The notes: generated from the sequence alone by a model not told the origin. DNA of 9,109 nt from Actinomycetes bacterium (GCA_021793115.1 JAJYTJ010000147.1:1-9109), one strand, 5' to 3'. Positions 1 through 6,809 are shown, numbered from the stretch's first letter. Made by a program: numbers and translations.

Positions 1-597
1 AACCGCCGCGCCCAGCCCGAGGGCCGCCCACGCGGGGTCCGGCGCCACCCACGCCGACGCCCCGGACGCCGCTGCGGCAGCCTCGGCCCGCCTTTCCGCA
101 CCGGCCCCCGCCGCGGGCGCGGACGAGTCGTCGCCCGCACCGGCGGTGGCCGGGCCGTGCGTCCCCTCGGACGCTCCGTGACCACGCACGTCGTGGGTCC
201 CGCGGTGCGTCGACGGGCGCGCGGCACCGGTCGTGGCGGCGTGGTCGCCCGCGGGGTCCGCGGCACCCGGACGTTCGGCTCGCGCGGCGCGATCCCGGTC
301 GGCCCGGTCGGCGTCGTCGGCCCGAACCGTGCGGTCGCGGTCGGCCCGGTCGGTGCCGTCGGCCCGAACCGTGCGGGCCCGGTCCGTCCGATCGGCCTGG
401 TCGGCCCGCGCCGCGGCCGCGCGACTCCCCGCCGCGTCCGCGCCACCCGGTCCGTCGGGGCGCGCGGCGTCGGGCTGCCCGGCCCGGCCCAGCTGGCGCC
501 GGAACGCCTCGTCGAACGCGTCGGCCGCCGGCGCCGTCACGGCAGGCCGCGGCTGCGCCGTCCCGGGCGCCGCCAGCACCGCGGTCACCCCGCTCAT
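1..597 (-). CDS. fliK: Probable flagellar hook-length control protein FliK, N-terminal part (runs off the window)
   Basis: From ATG 597 the minus-strand frame is open to the window edge (199 codons, no stop). The product begins MSGVTAVLAAPGTAQPRP and continues as a low-complexity, Ala/Asp/Arg/Gly/Pro-rich chain without hydrophobic core or membrane segment, so it should be disordered. This is typical of the N-terminal ruler part of FliK, which is secreted and measures the hook while its conserved C-terminal domain switches export specificity. That domain would lie beyond position 1 and is not visible, so the call rests on position (after fliJ, where fliK is often found), composition and ADAFDEAFRRQLG (25-37). 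Residues 75-102 are two copies of a 14-residue Arg/Asp-rich repeat. The start has GGGAGG 7 nt upstream. Confidence 0.65.
   Translation of the reverse strand, partial: MSGVTAVLAAPGTAQPRPAVTAPAADAFDEAFRRQLGRAGQPDAARPDGPGGADAAGSRAAAARADQADRTDRARTVRADGTDRADRDRTVRADDADRADRDRAARAERPGAADPAGDHAATTGAARPSTHRGTHDVRGHGASEGTHGPATAGAGDDSSAPAAGAGAERRAEAAAAASGASAWVAPDPAWAALGLGAAV
292..375 (-). repeat. Two tandem 42-bp repeats in the FliK-like gene
   Basis: Positions 375-334 and 333-292 (minus strand) are adjacent 42-bp copies with 38 of 42 bases identical by my comparison. They encode RTVRADGTDRADRD and RTVRADDADRADRD. A more degenerate Arg/Ala/Asp-rich segment lies just before (about 376-411). The unit is a multiple of three, so copy-number change keeps the frame and would alter protein length by 14 residues per unit. 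Confidence 0.85.
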
Positions 598-626
598 CGC
601 GCCGCCTCCCGGCTCGTCCCGCTCAT
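594..626 (-). CDS. 10-codon mini-ORF between fliJ and fliK
   Basis: ATG at 626 overlaps the fliJ stop (ATGA) and is preceded by GAGGAGGAG with 2-3 nt spacing from its last G. It reads MSGTSREAAR and stops with a TGA at 596-594 that overlaps the ATG of the next gene (597) as another ATGA. The arrangement would pass ribosomes from fliJ to fliK through a short peptide. The peptide itself may have no function, and it is possible that only the 597 start is used. Confidence 0.35.
   Translation of the reverse strand: MSGTSREAAR
605..610 (-). promoter_or_regulatory. Ribosome binding site of the fliK-like gene
   Basis: GGGAGG on the minus strand (610-605) lies 7 nt before the ATG at 597. This supports that start over the stronger-looking ATG at 626, whose frame closes after ten codons. 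Confidence 0.6.
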
Positions 627-1042
627 GGCTCCTCCTCGTGCCGGCGCCCGGCCACCTCGTCGAGCACCATCTGCTCGGCGCGCAGCTCCGCGACCCGCTC
701 CCGCTCCTCGTGGTGCTCCTCGAGCAGCTCCACCGCGCGCTCCTCCTGCCGCGCGTGGGACCAGGCGTCGCGCCGCTCCGCGGCCACCGACCGCGCGTCC
801 GCCAGCCGCTGCGTGTCCTCGACCAGGAGCGACGAGAGGCTGAGCCGGCTCGCTGCCGCCGCGAGGAACGTCGCGCTGTCGACCGAGCCGGTCAGCATCG
901 CGCCGGACAGCCGTTCGGCGGTGTCCCGCGCCCGGTCACGTGCGTCCGCGACGTCGCGCTCCGCGGCACCCAGCACCGCGGCCGCCTCGTCCTCGCGCAG
1001 CGACCGCAGCCGCAGCAGGCCCGCCAGCCCGAACCGGTTCAC
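623..1042 (-). CDS. fliJ: Flagellar export protein FliJ
   Basis: This 139-residue coiled-coil protein is the central stalk of the FliHIJ complex. It inserts into the FliI ring and contacts FlhA to couple ATP hydrolysis to export. The sequence starts VNRFGLAGLLRLRSLREDEA, close to the FliJ start pattern (F.L..LL..R...E). It then consists almost entirely of Ala/Glu/Arg-rich heptad-like helix (residues 12-48 and 75-139) with a short break near residues 49-72, forming an expected antiparallel coiled coil. The GTG start overlaps the fliI stop by 4 nt. The frame stays open upstream within fliI, but that part is the out-of-frame reading of fliI and not real. The C-terminus GRRHEEEP is encoded by GAGGAGGAG, which also serves as a strong ribosome binding site for the ATG that overlaps its stop. 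Confidence 0.9.
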   Translation of the reverse strand: MNRFGLAGLLRLRSLREDEAAAVLGAAERDVADARDRARDTAERLSGAMLTGSVDSATFLAAAASRLSLSSLLVEDTQRLADARSVAAERRDAWSHARQEERAVELLEEHHEERERVAELRAEQMVLDEVAGRRHEEEP

Positions 1043-2349
1043 CGCACCGCCCCCGCGTCGAGGAGCCGCACCAGCTCGGCGAGCCGGACCCACGAGCGCT
1101 CCGCGGGCGCCGCCTCGTCCATCGGCTGGCGCAGGAACGCGTCGATGGCGCCCTGGTGCGCGATCGCCGTGTCGACGAGTGGGTTGGAGCCCGCGACGTA
1201 CGCGCCGACGTCGACGAGGTCGGCCACCGCCGCGCGGGCCGCGAGCACCGACCGGAGCCGCTGCGCGAGCTGCGCCTGCTCCCGGGTGACGACACGCCCG
1301 GCGACGCGGCTGATGGAGCCCAGCACGTCGATGGACGGGAAGTGCCCCGCGACGGCGAGCCGGCGCTGGAGCACCACGTGCCCGTCGAGGATGGACCGCG
1401 CGGCGTCCGCGATCGGCTCGTTGTGGTCGTCCCCGTCGACCAGCACGGTGTACAGGCCGGTGACCGAGCCGGTGGGACCGGTGCCGGCGCGCTCGAGCAG
1501 GCGCGCGAGCAGCGCGAACGTGCTCGGCGGGTAGCCGCGGGTCGCGGGCGGCTCGCCCACCGAGAGGCCTACCTCGCGCTGCGCCATGGCCACGCGGGTG
1601 AGCGAGTCCATCATGAGCACCGCGTGCGCCCCACCGTCGCGCAGGTGCTCGGCGATCCGGGTCGCCACGAACGCCGACCGCAGCCGCACGAGCGGCGGGG
1701 CGTCCGACGTGGCGACGACGACGACCGAGCGGGCGAGGCCCTCCGGCCCGAGGTCGTCCTCGAGGAACTCGCGGACCTCGCGCCCGCGCTCGCCGACGAG
1801 CGCGATGACCGACACCTCGGCCTGCGTGCCCCGCGCGATCATCGAGAGCAGCGACGACTTGCCGACGCCGGAGCCGGCGAACAGCCCGAGGCGCTGGCCC
1901 CGGCCCACCGTGACGAGCGTGTCGAGCGCGCGCACGCCGAGGTCGAGCGGAGTGTCGACGCGGGCCCGCTCGAGGGGGTGCGGCGCGCGGTTGTCCACCT
2001 CGACCCACGCCTGCGCGCGCAGGGGGCCCTTGCCGTCGATCGGGCGGCCCAGGCCGTCGAGCACGCGGCCGAGCAGGCCGGATCCCACCGGCACGCGCAG
2101 CGCGTCGCCCACGGGCCGCACCGGCAGGCCGGCGCGCAGCCCCTCGGCGCCGTCCAGCGGCATGCACCGCGCCGCGCCGGACGCGGTGGCGACCACCTCG
2201 CCCCGCACGCCGTCGCCGATGTCCACGAGCGCGCCGATGGGCAGGTCCAGGCCGGCGACCTCGACCGACAGGCCGACCGCCGACCGCACACGGCCCACGC
2301 GCTGCGGGCGCGCCGCCGCCAGGACCCGGTCCCAGGTCGCCGTGGTCAC
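1039..2349 (-). CDS. fliI: Flagellar export ATPase FliI
   Basis: This 436-residue ATPase is homologous to the F1 beta subunit. It forms a hexamer below the export gate, hydrolyses ATP and helps release chaperones and unfold substrates. The N-terminal beta-barrel domain covers about residues 1-90. The Walker A motif AGSGVGKS is at 158-165 (K164, S165), followed by LVGERGREVREFLEDDL (184-200). Walker B is VLMMDSLTR (244-252, with D248). The family signature EPPATRGYPPS is at 266-276, and the arginine-rich region near VTGLYTVLVDGDDHNEPIAD at 296-315. Length and motifs are complete, so it should be active. Start GTG and stop TGA overlap fliH and fliJ respectively by 4 nt (GTGA), making FliH, FliI and FliJ a tightly coupled module. 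Confidence 0.97.
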   Translation of the reverse strand: MTTATWDRVLAAARPQRVGRVRSAVGLSVEVAGLDLPIGALVDIGDGVRGEVVATASGAARCMPLDGAEGLRAGLPVRPVGDALRVPVGSGLLGRVLDGLGRPIDGKGPLRAQAWVEVDNRAPHPLERARVDTPLDLGVRALDTLVTVGRGQRLGLFAGSGVGKSSLLSMIARGTQAEVSVIALVGERGREVREFLEDDLGPEGLARSVVVVATSDAPPLVRLRSAFVATRIAEHLRDGGAHAVLMMDSLTRVAMAQREVGLSVGEPPATRGYPPSTFALLARLLERAGTGPTGSVTGLYTVLVDGDDHNEPIADAARSILDGHVVLQRRLAVAGHFPSIDVLGSISRVAGRVVTREQAQLAQRLRSVLAARAAVADLVDVGAYVAGSNPLVDTAIAHQGAIDAFLRQPMDEAAPAERSWVRLAELVRLLDAGAVR

Positions 2350-2903
2350 GAGGCGCCCTCCAGGGCCGCGCGGGCGCGGCGCAGGGCCTCGTCGATGCGG
2401 CCGTCCAGCCAGCCGTCCGCGTGCTCGCCGAACGCCTCGCCGCGCCCGAGCGTCGGGTCGGCGACGAGCACCACGCCGGCCGGCAGCGCCTCCACGTCGG
2501 CCAACAGCGCGAGGTCCTGCGGGTGCAGGCGCACGGTGACGTCGTCGGCCATCGCGGCCGCCGCCCGCACGCGCGCCAGGGCGGCCGCCGCCGCGGTCCG
2601 CTCGTCGGTCAGCTCCACGGCGAGCACGGCGCCGGCCAGCGCGAGCGCGGCCTCGTGCAGCGCCTGCTCGGCCTGCGCGAGCACCGGGACAGCGCGCTCC
2701 CGCGCCGCACGGGCCGCGGCGGCGAGCACCGCGAGCGCCGCCTCGGTGCGCTCGTCGGCCTGCCGGGCGGCCACCTCGCGGTCGTACGCCGCGCGGCGCC
2801 GGGCGGTCTCGGCGGCGCGCGCCGCCGCCCGGGCCCCCGCGGCGAAGCCCGCGGCGAAGCCGGCCGCGCGCGCGGACTCGCGGTCGGCCCCGATGGGGAG
2901 CAC
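2346..2903 (-). CDS. fliH: Flagellar export ATPase regulator FliH, possibly missing its N-terminus
   Basis: This 185-residue protein is the peripheral stalk/regulator of the export ATPase. FliH dimers bind FliI and link it to the C-ring. Visible are the Gly/Ala repeats of the N-terminal helix (AAGFAAGFAAGARAA, residues 13-27, partly from a 12-bp direct repeat near 2836-2860), a long Ala/Arg/Glu coiled region (28-110), and the globular end with VTVRLHPQDLALLAD (122-136) and VVLVADPTLGRGEAF (144-158), typical of FliH/SctL. Start GTG 2903 is the first start codon after an in-frame TAG (2927-2925) and has no good ribosome binding site. The same frame upstream of the TAG, from GTG 2960 only 4 nt after fliG, reads VVPAQFPPLLG, which looks like a FliH N-terminus (see findings). 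The stop overlaps the fliI GTG by 4 nt. Confidence 0.87.
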   Translation of the reverse strand: MLPIGADRESARAAGFAAGFAAGARAAARAAETARRRAAYDREVAARQADERTEAALAVLAAAARAARERAVPVLAQAEQALHEAALALAGAVLAVELTDERTAAAAALARVRAAAAMADDVTVRLHPQDLALLADVEALPAGVVLVADPTLGRGEAFGEHADGWLDGRIDEALRRARAALEGAS

Positions 2904-2964
2904 GTCCGCGCGTCCGCCGTCGAACTAGCCGAGCAGCGGCGGGAACTGCGCCGGGACCACGTCC

Positions 2965-3972
2965 TCACGCAACGTACTCGTCCTCCCCGTCGCGGCGGAT
3001 GGTGATCTGGCCGGACTCCTCGAGCCGGCGGATCACCTGGACGATCGCCGCACGGGCGTCCTCCACCTGGGAGAGCCGCACCGGGCCGAGCAGCTCGATC
3101 TCCTCGACGAGGTTCTCCCGGGCCCGCTCGGAGACGTTGCGCATGACGACGTCGCGCACCGCCTCGGCGGAGCCCTTGAGGGCCAGCGCGAGCACCGAGG
3201 TCTCCACCTGCCGCAGCACCAGCTGCATCGCGCGGTCCTCGAGGAGCACCACGTCGGCGAAGACGAACATCCGGCTGCGGATCTCCTCCGCGAGCTCCTC
3301 GTCCCGCTCCGCGAGGCCCTCGAGGATCGCCTTCTCCGTGGCGGGGTCGGCGCGGTTGATGATCTCCACCAGGGGCTGCACGCCGCCGACGCTGGCCAGC
3401 TCGCGCGGCGCGAGCACCGCGGAGGCCTTGCGCTGCAGGCTCTCGGCGACCACCTGCACCAGGTCGGGCGAGGCCCGCTCCATGAGGGCGATGCGGTGCG
3501 CGATCGCGGCCTGGTCCTCCGGGGGCAGGCCCGCCAGCACCATCGACGCCTGCTCCGGGCGCAGGTGCGCCAGCACCAGCGCCACCGTCTGCGGGTGCTC
3601 GCCGGACAGCAGCGAGACGATCTGGCGCGCGTCCACCTGCTGCAGGAAGTCGAACGGCTGGCCCGCGAGGACGGCCTCGAGCCGGCCCATCATCTCGGCC
3701 GCGCGCTCCTCGCCGAGCGACGCGACGAGCAGCTTCTCGGCGAGCGCCGAGCCGCCGCCGACGCCCACGCCGAGCGTGTACGCGGACCAGAACTCGTCGA
3801 CCACCTCGTCGGCCAGCGCCTGGTCCACGTGCTCGAGCCGCACGATCTCGGCCGTCAGCTCCTCGATCTCGTACTCGTCGAGGCGCTGGAGCACGCGTGC
3901 GGCGCGGTCGCGACCCAGCTGCAGCAGCAGCAGCGCCGCCTTCTGCGGGCCCGTGAGCACGGTCGTCGTCAT
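2965..3972 (-). CDS. fliG: Flagellar motor switch protein FliG
   Basis: This 335-residue rotor protein links FliF to the C-ring and receives torque from the stator. The N-terminal domain starts with TGPQKAALLLLQLG (residues 7-20). The middle domain carries the EHPQ motif (125-128). The MFVF motif sits at 235-238. In the torque domain the charged residues known from E. coli align by position: K266, R283, E290, E291 and R299 correspond to K264, R281, D288, D289 and R297, followed by GPVRLSQVEDA. I chose the ATG at 3972, which overlaps the fliF stop as ATGA, over an in-frame ATG 11 codons upstream (4005), because the family begins near TGPQKAA and the overlap fits the operon. It ends EDEYVA. Unlike the other junctions, the next gene as called starts 61 nt later. 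Confidence 0.96.
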   Translation of the reverse strand: MTTTVLTGPQKAALLLLQLGRDRAARVLQRLDEYEIEELTAEIVRLEHVDQALADEVVDEFWSAYTLGVGVGGGSALAEKLLVASLGEERAAEMMGRLEAVLAGQPFDFLQQVDARQIVSLLSGEHPQTVALVLAHLRPEQASMVLAGLPPEDQAAIAHRIALMERASPDLVQVVAESLQRKASAVLAPRELASVGGVQPLVEIINRADPATEKAILEGLAERDEELAEEIRSRMFVFADVVLLEDRAMQLVLRQVETSVLALALKGSAEAVRDVVMRNVSERARENLVEEIELLGPVRLSQVEDARAAIVQVIRRLEESGQITIRRDGEDEYVA

Positions 3973-5570
3973 CGGCGCGCGCCCCCGCTCGGCGAGCTCA
4001 TCCACAGCTTCAGCAGGTCGGCAACCTCGTTCGGCTGCTCGTCGGCCATGGTCTCGATCTCGCGGCGGCGCGCGAGCAGCGGGTTGTCCGCGGGCGCCGG
4101 GGCGGGCCCCGTCAGCAGGCCCGCCATGCCGTCCCCGCCCTCGAGCAGCGCGCGCTCGGTCGCGGCGCGCGCGGCCTCGAGCTCGCCCAGGTCGAGCGCC
4201 TCGCGCCGGGCCCGGCGCGACCGGCGGCCGAGCACGACGAGCAGGATCAGGAGCAGCAGCACCGCGCCGCCGATCCCGGCCTTGACGTAGAGCGACGTGC
4301 GGGCGGAGGCCTGCTGCTGGGCGTCGGCCTGCGCGAGCGCCTGCTGGGCCTGGCTCTGGCGCGTCGTGTCGAACGCCATGCGCTGCACCGAGAGCGTGTC
4401 GCCGCGCGTGGTGTCGATGCCCGCCGCGGCCGAGATCGCCGCGGTCAGCGCCGTCATGTCGAGGTTCTTGGCCGCGGTCGCGTCGACAGCCACCGAGACC
4501 GACTGCCGGGTGACGCCGCCGGGGCCCGACGTGACCACCTGGGTCTGCTTGTCCACCGAGTTGGTGACGTCGGCGTTCGTCGCGCTGTACGTGCCGGTGC
4601 CGCCGCCCCCGTTGGGCACCGCGATGTTGTCCGGCCCGAGCACGCCCGTGGCCGAGGAGCCGCTGCCGGTGTACTGCTCGGTCTTCGTCGAGGATGCCAG
4701 CGGCGGCGTGCTCGGCGTGGGGGCGGAGTACTTCTCCGTCGTCGTCTGGCTCGAGTCCTGGTTGAGCTGCGCGGTCACCGTCACGGCGGACTTGCCGGGG
4801 CCGACGAGCGGGTCGAGGAGGTTCGCCACGGCCGCGCGCACCTTGGCCTCGTAGTCGGTGGCCTGCTGCGCCGCCAGCGCGCCGCCCGCGGTGCCGCTGC
4901 CGACCGCCGAGAGCACCTGGCCCGAGGAGTCGACCACCGAGACGTCGGACGGCGTCATCTTGGGGATGCCCGCGGAGACGAGGTGGACGATCGCCTGCAC
5001 CTGGTCGGTCGTCAGGCTCACGCCGGGGCGCGTGCGCACGAACACCGACGCCGTGGGGTCGGCCTGCTGCGAGACGAACACGCTGTCCTGCGGCAGCGCG
5101 AGCTTGACCGTCGCGGCCTGCACGCCGTCGATCGACTCGACCGTCTTGGCGAGCTCGCCCTCGGTGGCCCGCTGGTAGGCGGTCTGCTGCTGGAAGTCGG
5201 ACGCCGTCACCGGGAGGCTGTCCAGGAGCGAGTACCCGGCGCCGTCGGTGTTGGCCGGCAGGCCGGCGGCCGCCATGGCGATGCGCTCGGCGTAGAGCTT
5301 GGCCTGCGGCACGAGGATCGTGCCGCCGCCGTCGGCGAGCTGGTAGGAGACACCGTCCTTCGTCAGCTGCGTGACGATGGCGGACGCGTCGGCACCGGAC
5401 AGCCCCGAGAAGAGCGGGCTCATCGTGGGGCGGCCCAGCCAGCCGGCGAGCGCGACGGCGGCGACGGCGACGGCCGCGACCGCGACGACCAGGAACGTCC
5501 GCTGGACGAGCGTGAACTGGCGGACCGCCGCGGAGAGGCGGTCGATGATGGTTCGCACCTGCGCGGGCAT
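3969..5570 (-). CDS. fliF: Flagellar MS-ring protein FliF
   Basis: This 533-residue membrane protein forms the MS ring, the platform in the cytoplasmic membrane on which the rotor, rod and export gate are built. It has an N-terminal transmembrane helix (about residues 25-46), the ring-building motif region (50-220, including SPLFSGLSGADASAIV and the YQRATEGELAKTVESIDGV block), and a Ser/Thr/Gly-rich linker (about 275-345) corresponding to the beta-collar. A second transmembrane helix (about 430-447) is followed by a strongly basic RRSRRARR stretch. The C-terminal tail contains ADEQPNEVADLLKLWM (509-524), the conserved segment that binds FliG. Length is typical. The ATG overlaps the fliE stop by one base and the TGA overlaps the fliG ATG by 4 nt. 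Confidence 0.96.
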   Translation of the reverse strand: MPAQVRTIIDRLSAAVRQFTLVQRTFLVVAVAAVAVAAVALAGWLGRPTMSPLFSGLSGADASAIVTQLTKDGVSYQLADGGGTILVPQAKLYAERIAMAAAGLPANTDGAGYSLLDSLPVTASDFQQQTAYQRATEGELAKTVESIDGVQAATVKLALPQDSVFVSQQADPTASVFVRTRPGVSLTTDQVQAIVHLVSAGIPKMTPSDVSVVDSSGQVLSAVGSGTAGGALAAQQATDYEAKVRAAVANLLDPLVGPGKSAVTVTAQLNQDSSQTTTEKYSAPTPSTPPLASSTKTEQYTGSGSSATGVLGPDNIAVPNGGGGTGTYSATNADVTNSVDKQTQVVTSGPGGVTRQSVSVAVDATAAKNLDMTALTAAISAAAGIDTTRGDTLSVQRMAFDTTRQSQAQQALAQADAQQQASARTSLYVKAGIGGAVLLLLILLVVLGRRSRRARREALDLGELEAARAATERALLEGGDGMAGLLTGPAPAPADNPLLARRREIETMADEQPNEVADLLKLWMSSPSGGARR

Positions 5571-5872
5571 CAGGCCTGCATCCTCATGATCTCGTCGAAC
5601 GCGTTGACGGCCTGGTTGCGCACGGCGGCCGTGAGCTCGATGGCCAGCGACGCCTGGGCCGCGGCGATGGTGTAGTCGTGGACGTCGGACAGCTGGCCGG
5701 TGACGGCCTGGACGGCCAGGCCGTCGGCGTTGGACTGCATCTGCTGCAGCTGGTCCACCCCGGACAGGACGCTGTCGAAGCCGGTGCCCGACGAGTGCGC
5801 GGTGGCCTGGGTCGGCAATGACGGCAGGGTCGGGGCGGTTCCCGTGACCCCGGCGATGGCGGCGATGCTCAC
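5570..5872 (-). CDS. fliE: Flagellar hook-basal body complex protein FliE
   Basis: This 100-residue protein is the adaptor between the MS ring and the rod and one of the first export substrates. The C-terminal half is typical: a helix with AAAQASLAIELTAAVRNQAV (residues 70-89) followed by NAFDEIMRMQA (90-100). The N-terminal 35 residues are Ala/Thr/Pro-rich and variable, as in other FliE. I place the start at the GTG whose bases overlap the flgC TGA (GTGA, 4 nt). The frame stays open further upstream inside flgC, but the overlap, the family length and the fit with its neighbours favour this start. No clear Shine-Dalgarno site precedes it, so initiation is probably coupled to flgC translation. 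Its TGA shares one base with the fliF ATG. Confidence 0.92.
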   Translation of the reverse strand: MSIAAIAGVTGTAPTLPSLPTQATAHSSGTGFDSVLSGVDQLQQMQSNADGLAVQAVTGQLSDVHDYTIAAAQASLAIELTAAVRNQAVNAFDEIMRMQA

Positions 5873-6267
5873 AGGTTCTGCCCGATCTTCAGCGCAGCCT
5901 CGTACGCACCCTTGGCCCGGTCGATCACGGCGGCGTTCGCCTGGTACCCACGCTGGGCCATGATCAGCTGGACCATCTGGCTGGACATGTCCACGTCGGG
6001 GTAGCGCACGTTGCCCTGCGCGTCCGCGAGCGGGTTGTCGGGCTCGTAGACCACGCGGCCAGCGGCGTTGCCGGACGCCACCGCGCCCGCGACCTGAACC
6101 CCACCGCCGGGCATCTCGCTGGCCACGATGTAACGGGTCTCGTACGCGGCCTGCGACGTGGGCCGGGCCGTGTTGGCGTTGGCCAGGTTGTCGCTCACCG
6201 CGTCGAGCCACTTGCGGTCGACGGTCAGGCCGCTGCCCGCGATGCCGAGGGCGCCGAAGGTGGTCAT
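5869..6267 (-). CDS. flgC: Flagellar basal-body rod protein FlgC
   Basis: This 132-residue proximal rod protein assembles with FlgB. The N-terminal rod helix carries SDNLANANT (residues 25-33), the form of the axial-protein motif typical of FlgC. The C-terminus has NPLADAQGNVRYPDVDMSSQMVQLIMAQRGYQANAAVIDRAK in two blocks (about 78-93 and 94-119), the hallmark FlgC end in which the PNVD and R.YQAN motifs are recognisable. The usual PYRR after NANT is replaced by a less conserved AAYETRY. The start ATG shares one base with the flgB stop and the stop overlaps the fliE GTG by 4 nt, so translation is probably coupled on both sides. No cleavable signal peptide is present, as expected for a substrate of the flagellar export system. 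Confidence 0.94.
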   Translation of the reverse strand: MTTFGALGIAGSGLTVDRKWLDAVSDNLANANTARPTSQAAYETRYIVASEMPGGGVQVAGAVASGNAAGRVVYEPDNPLADAQGNVRYPDVDMSSQMVQLIMAQRGYQANAAVIDRAKGAYEAALKIGQNL

Positions 6268-6614
6268 CAGGCGGTCCTCATCGCGGCGCGGATCTGTGAG
6301 AAGCCCGCGGAGACGGCCTGCGTCGCCAGCTCGTAGCGCAGGTTGGTGTCGACGTTGGACAGCGTCTCGGTGTCGAGGTTGACGTTGTTGCCGTCGGTGC
6401 GCGTCGGCTCCAGCGAGCGCGACACGGTCGCGGTGGCGGCGCCGCTGCCGTTCGCCACGGCCTGCGTGAGGGCGTCCTCGAACTGGACGCGCTGGGCGTG
6501 GTAGCCCGGGGTCTGCAGGTTGGCCACGTTGTCCGCGATCGCGCGCTGGCGCTCGGCCAGGCCGTCCAGCGCGCTGCGCAGCGCCACGGAGGACACGGAG
6601 TCGAAGACGCCCAT
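6267..6614 (-). CDS. flgB: Flagellar basal-body rod protein FlgB
   Basis: This 115-residue protein is a proximal rod subunit, exported through the flagellar channel and placed on the MS ring and FliE. The N-terminal rod signature is clear (ALDGLAERQRAIADNVANLQTPGY, residues 15-38), with the ADNVAN..TPGY pattern typical of axial proteins. The FlgB-specific DGNNVNLDTE (74-83) and the C-terminal helix (NLRYELATQAVSAGFSQIR, 91-109) are present. Length is slightly short but normal for Gram-positive FlgB. The ATG start has GGTAGGAG upstream with about 9 nt spacing. It is the first gene of the rod/MS-ring operon, and its TGA overlaps the flgC ATG by one base (TGATG). Confidence 0.94.
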   Translation of the reverse strand: MGVFDSVSSVALRSALDGLAERQRAIADNVANLQTPGYHAQRVQFEDALTQAVANGSGAATATVSRSLEPTRTDGNNVNLDTETLSNVDTNLRYELATQAVSAGFSQIRAAMRTA

Positions 6615-6693
6615 CGGGGCACACTCCTACCGACGTCGAGAGCTGTCGGCCGATCCGTGGCCCCAGGACGAGCAATCCCTGCTCGGCCCGCCC

Positions 6694-6719
6694 ATCGGAC
6701 GCGCCCCCCGCTTCCTGAG
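6694..6719 (-). promoter_or_regulatory. Candidate flagellar promoter of the flgB-fliK operon (CTCA-N16-TCCGAT)
   Basis: On the minus strand CTCA (6719-6716) is followed after exactly 16 nt by TCCGAT (6699-6694). This resembles the CTCA-N15-17-GCCGAA form I recall for actinomycete flagellar promoters: the -35 element and spacing match, and four of six -10 bases match (CCGA core). It lies about 80 nt before the flgB start, in the only sizeable intergenic gap of the window. A weaker alternative is CTCG-N18-GCCGAC at 6672-6645. An AT-richer patch with TTGACC lies further upstream (about 6761-6779) but has no matching TAnnnT box. Confidence 0.4.
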
Positions 6720-6790
6720 CGGTTCTGCGCCTCCCACCTGCGTCTTCACCCGATGGGACGAGGTCAATCCGGACAACCCCCGACACACCA

Positions 6791-6808
6791 CCCGGCGGGG
6801 CCGCCGGG
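6791..6808 (-). terminator. GC hairpin after the fliD-fliS cluster, candidate terminator
   Basis: CCCGGCGG (6791-6798) and CCGCCGGG (6801-6808) are exact reverse complements. They begin one base after the stop codon of the 107-residue gene. Allowing a realistic loop, about 7 G:C pairs remain. No T-run follows. Its position at the end of one gene set and before about 175 non-coding bases suggests a terminator or 3'-end hairpin, but it is short. Confidence 0.45.
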
Positions 6809-6809
6809 C

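Noticed and set aside
157..2928. Long plus-strand open frames across fliK, fliJ, fliI and fliH (for example 233-1534 and 940-2928)
   Set aside because: They are antisense shadows made open by very high GC. Their translations are Arg/Ala/Pro-rich without any domain, and the minus-strand frames carry clear flagellar proteins.
2609..2968. GTG at 2968 overlapping the fliG stop as GTGA, which would match the operon's overlap pattern as a fliH start
   Set aside because: Its frame (beginning VRTWSRRSSRR) differs from the FliH frame and shows no FliH features. Using it would also require a frameshift.
3913..3930. CAG-rich triplet run in fliG
   Set aside because: It is explained by the leucine/glutamine codons of the FliG N-terminal helix (LLLLQL) and is short.
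3973..4005. Upstream in-frame ATG for fliG adding 11 residues
   Set aside because: It lies inside fliF with no family support. The ATG at 3972 overlaps the fliF stop and starts the protein just before the conserved TGPQKAA.
6645..6672. Second promoter-like pair CTCG-N18-GCCGAC before flgB
   Set aside because: The spacer is longer than the 15-17 nt expected and the -35 element has a mismatch. I kept the CTCA-N16-TCCGAT pair as the better candidate, although this one is not excluded.
6691..6757. 8-bp inverted repeat CCCATCGG / CCGATGGG (6691-6698 and 6750-6757)
   Set aside because: The arms are short and 51 nt apart in a GC-rich intergenic region. This is too weak to call an operator or hairpin.
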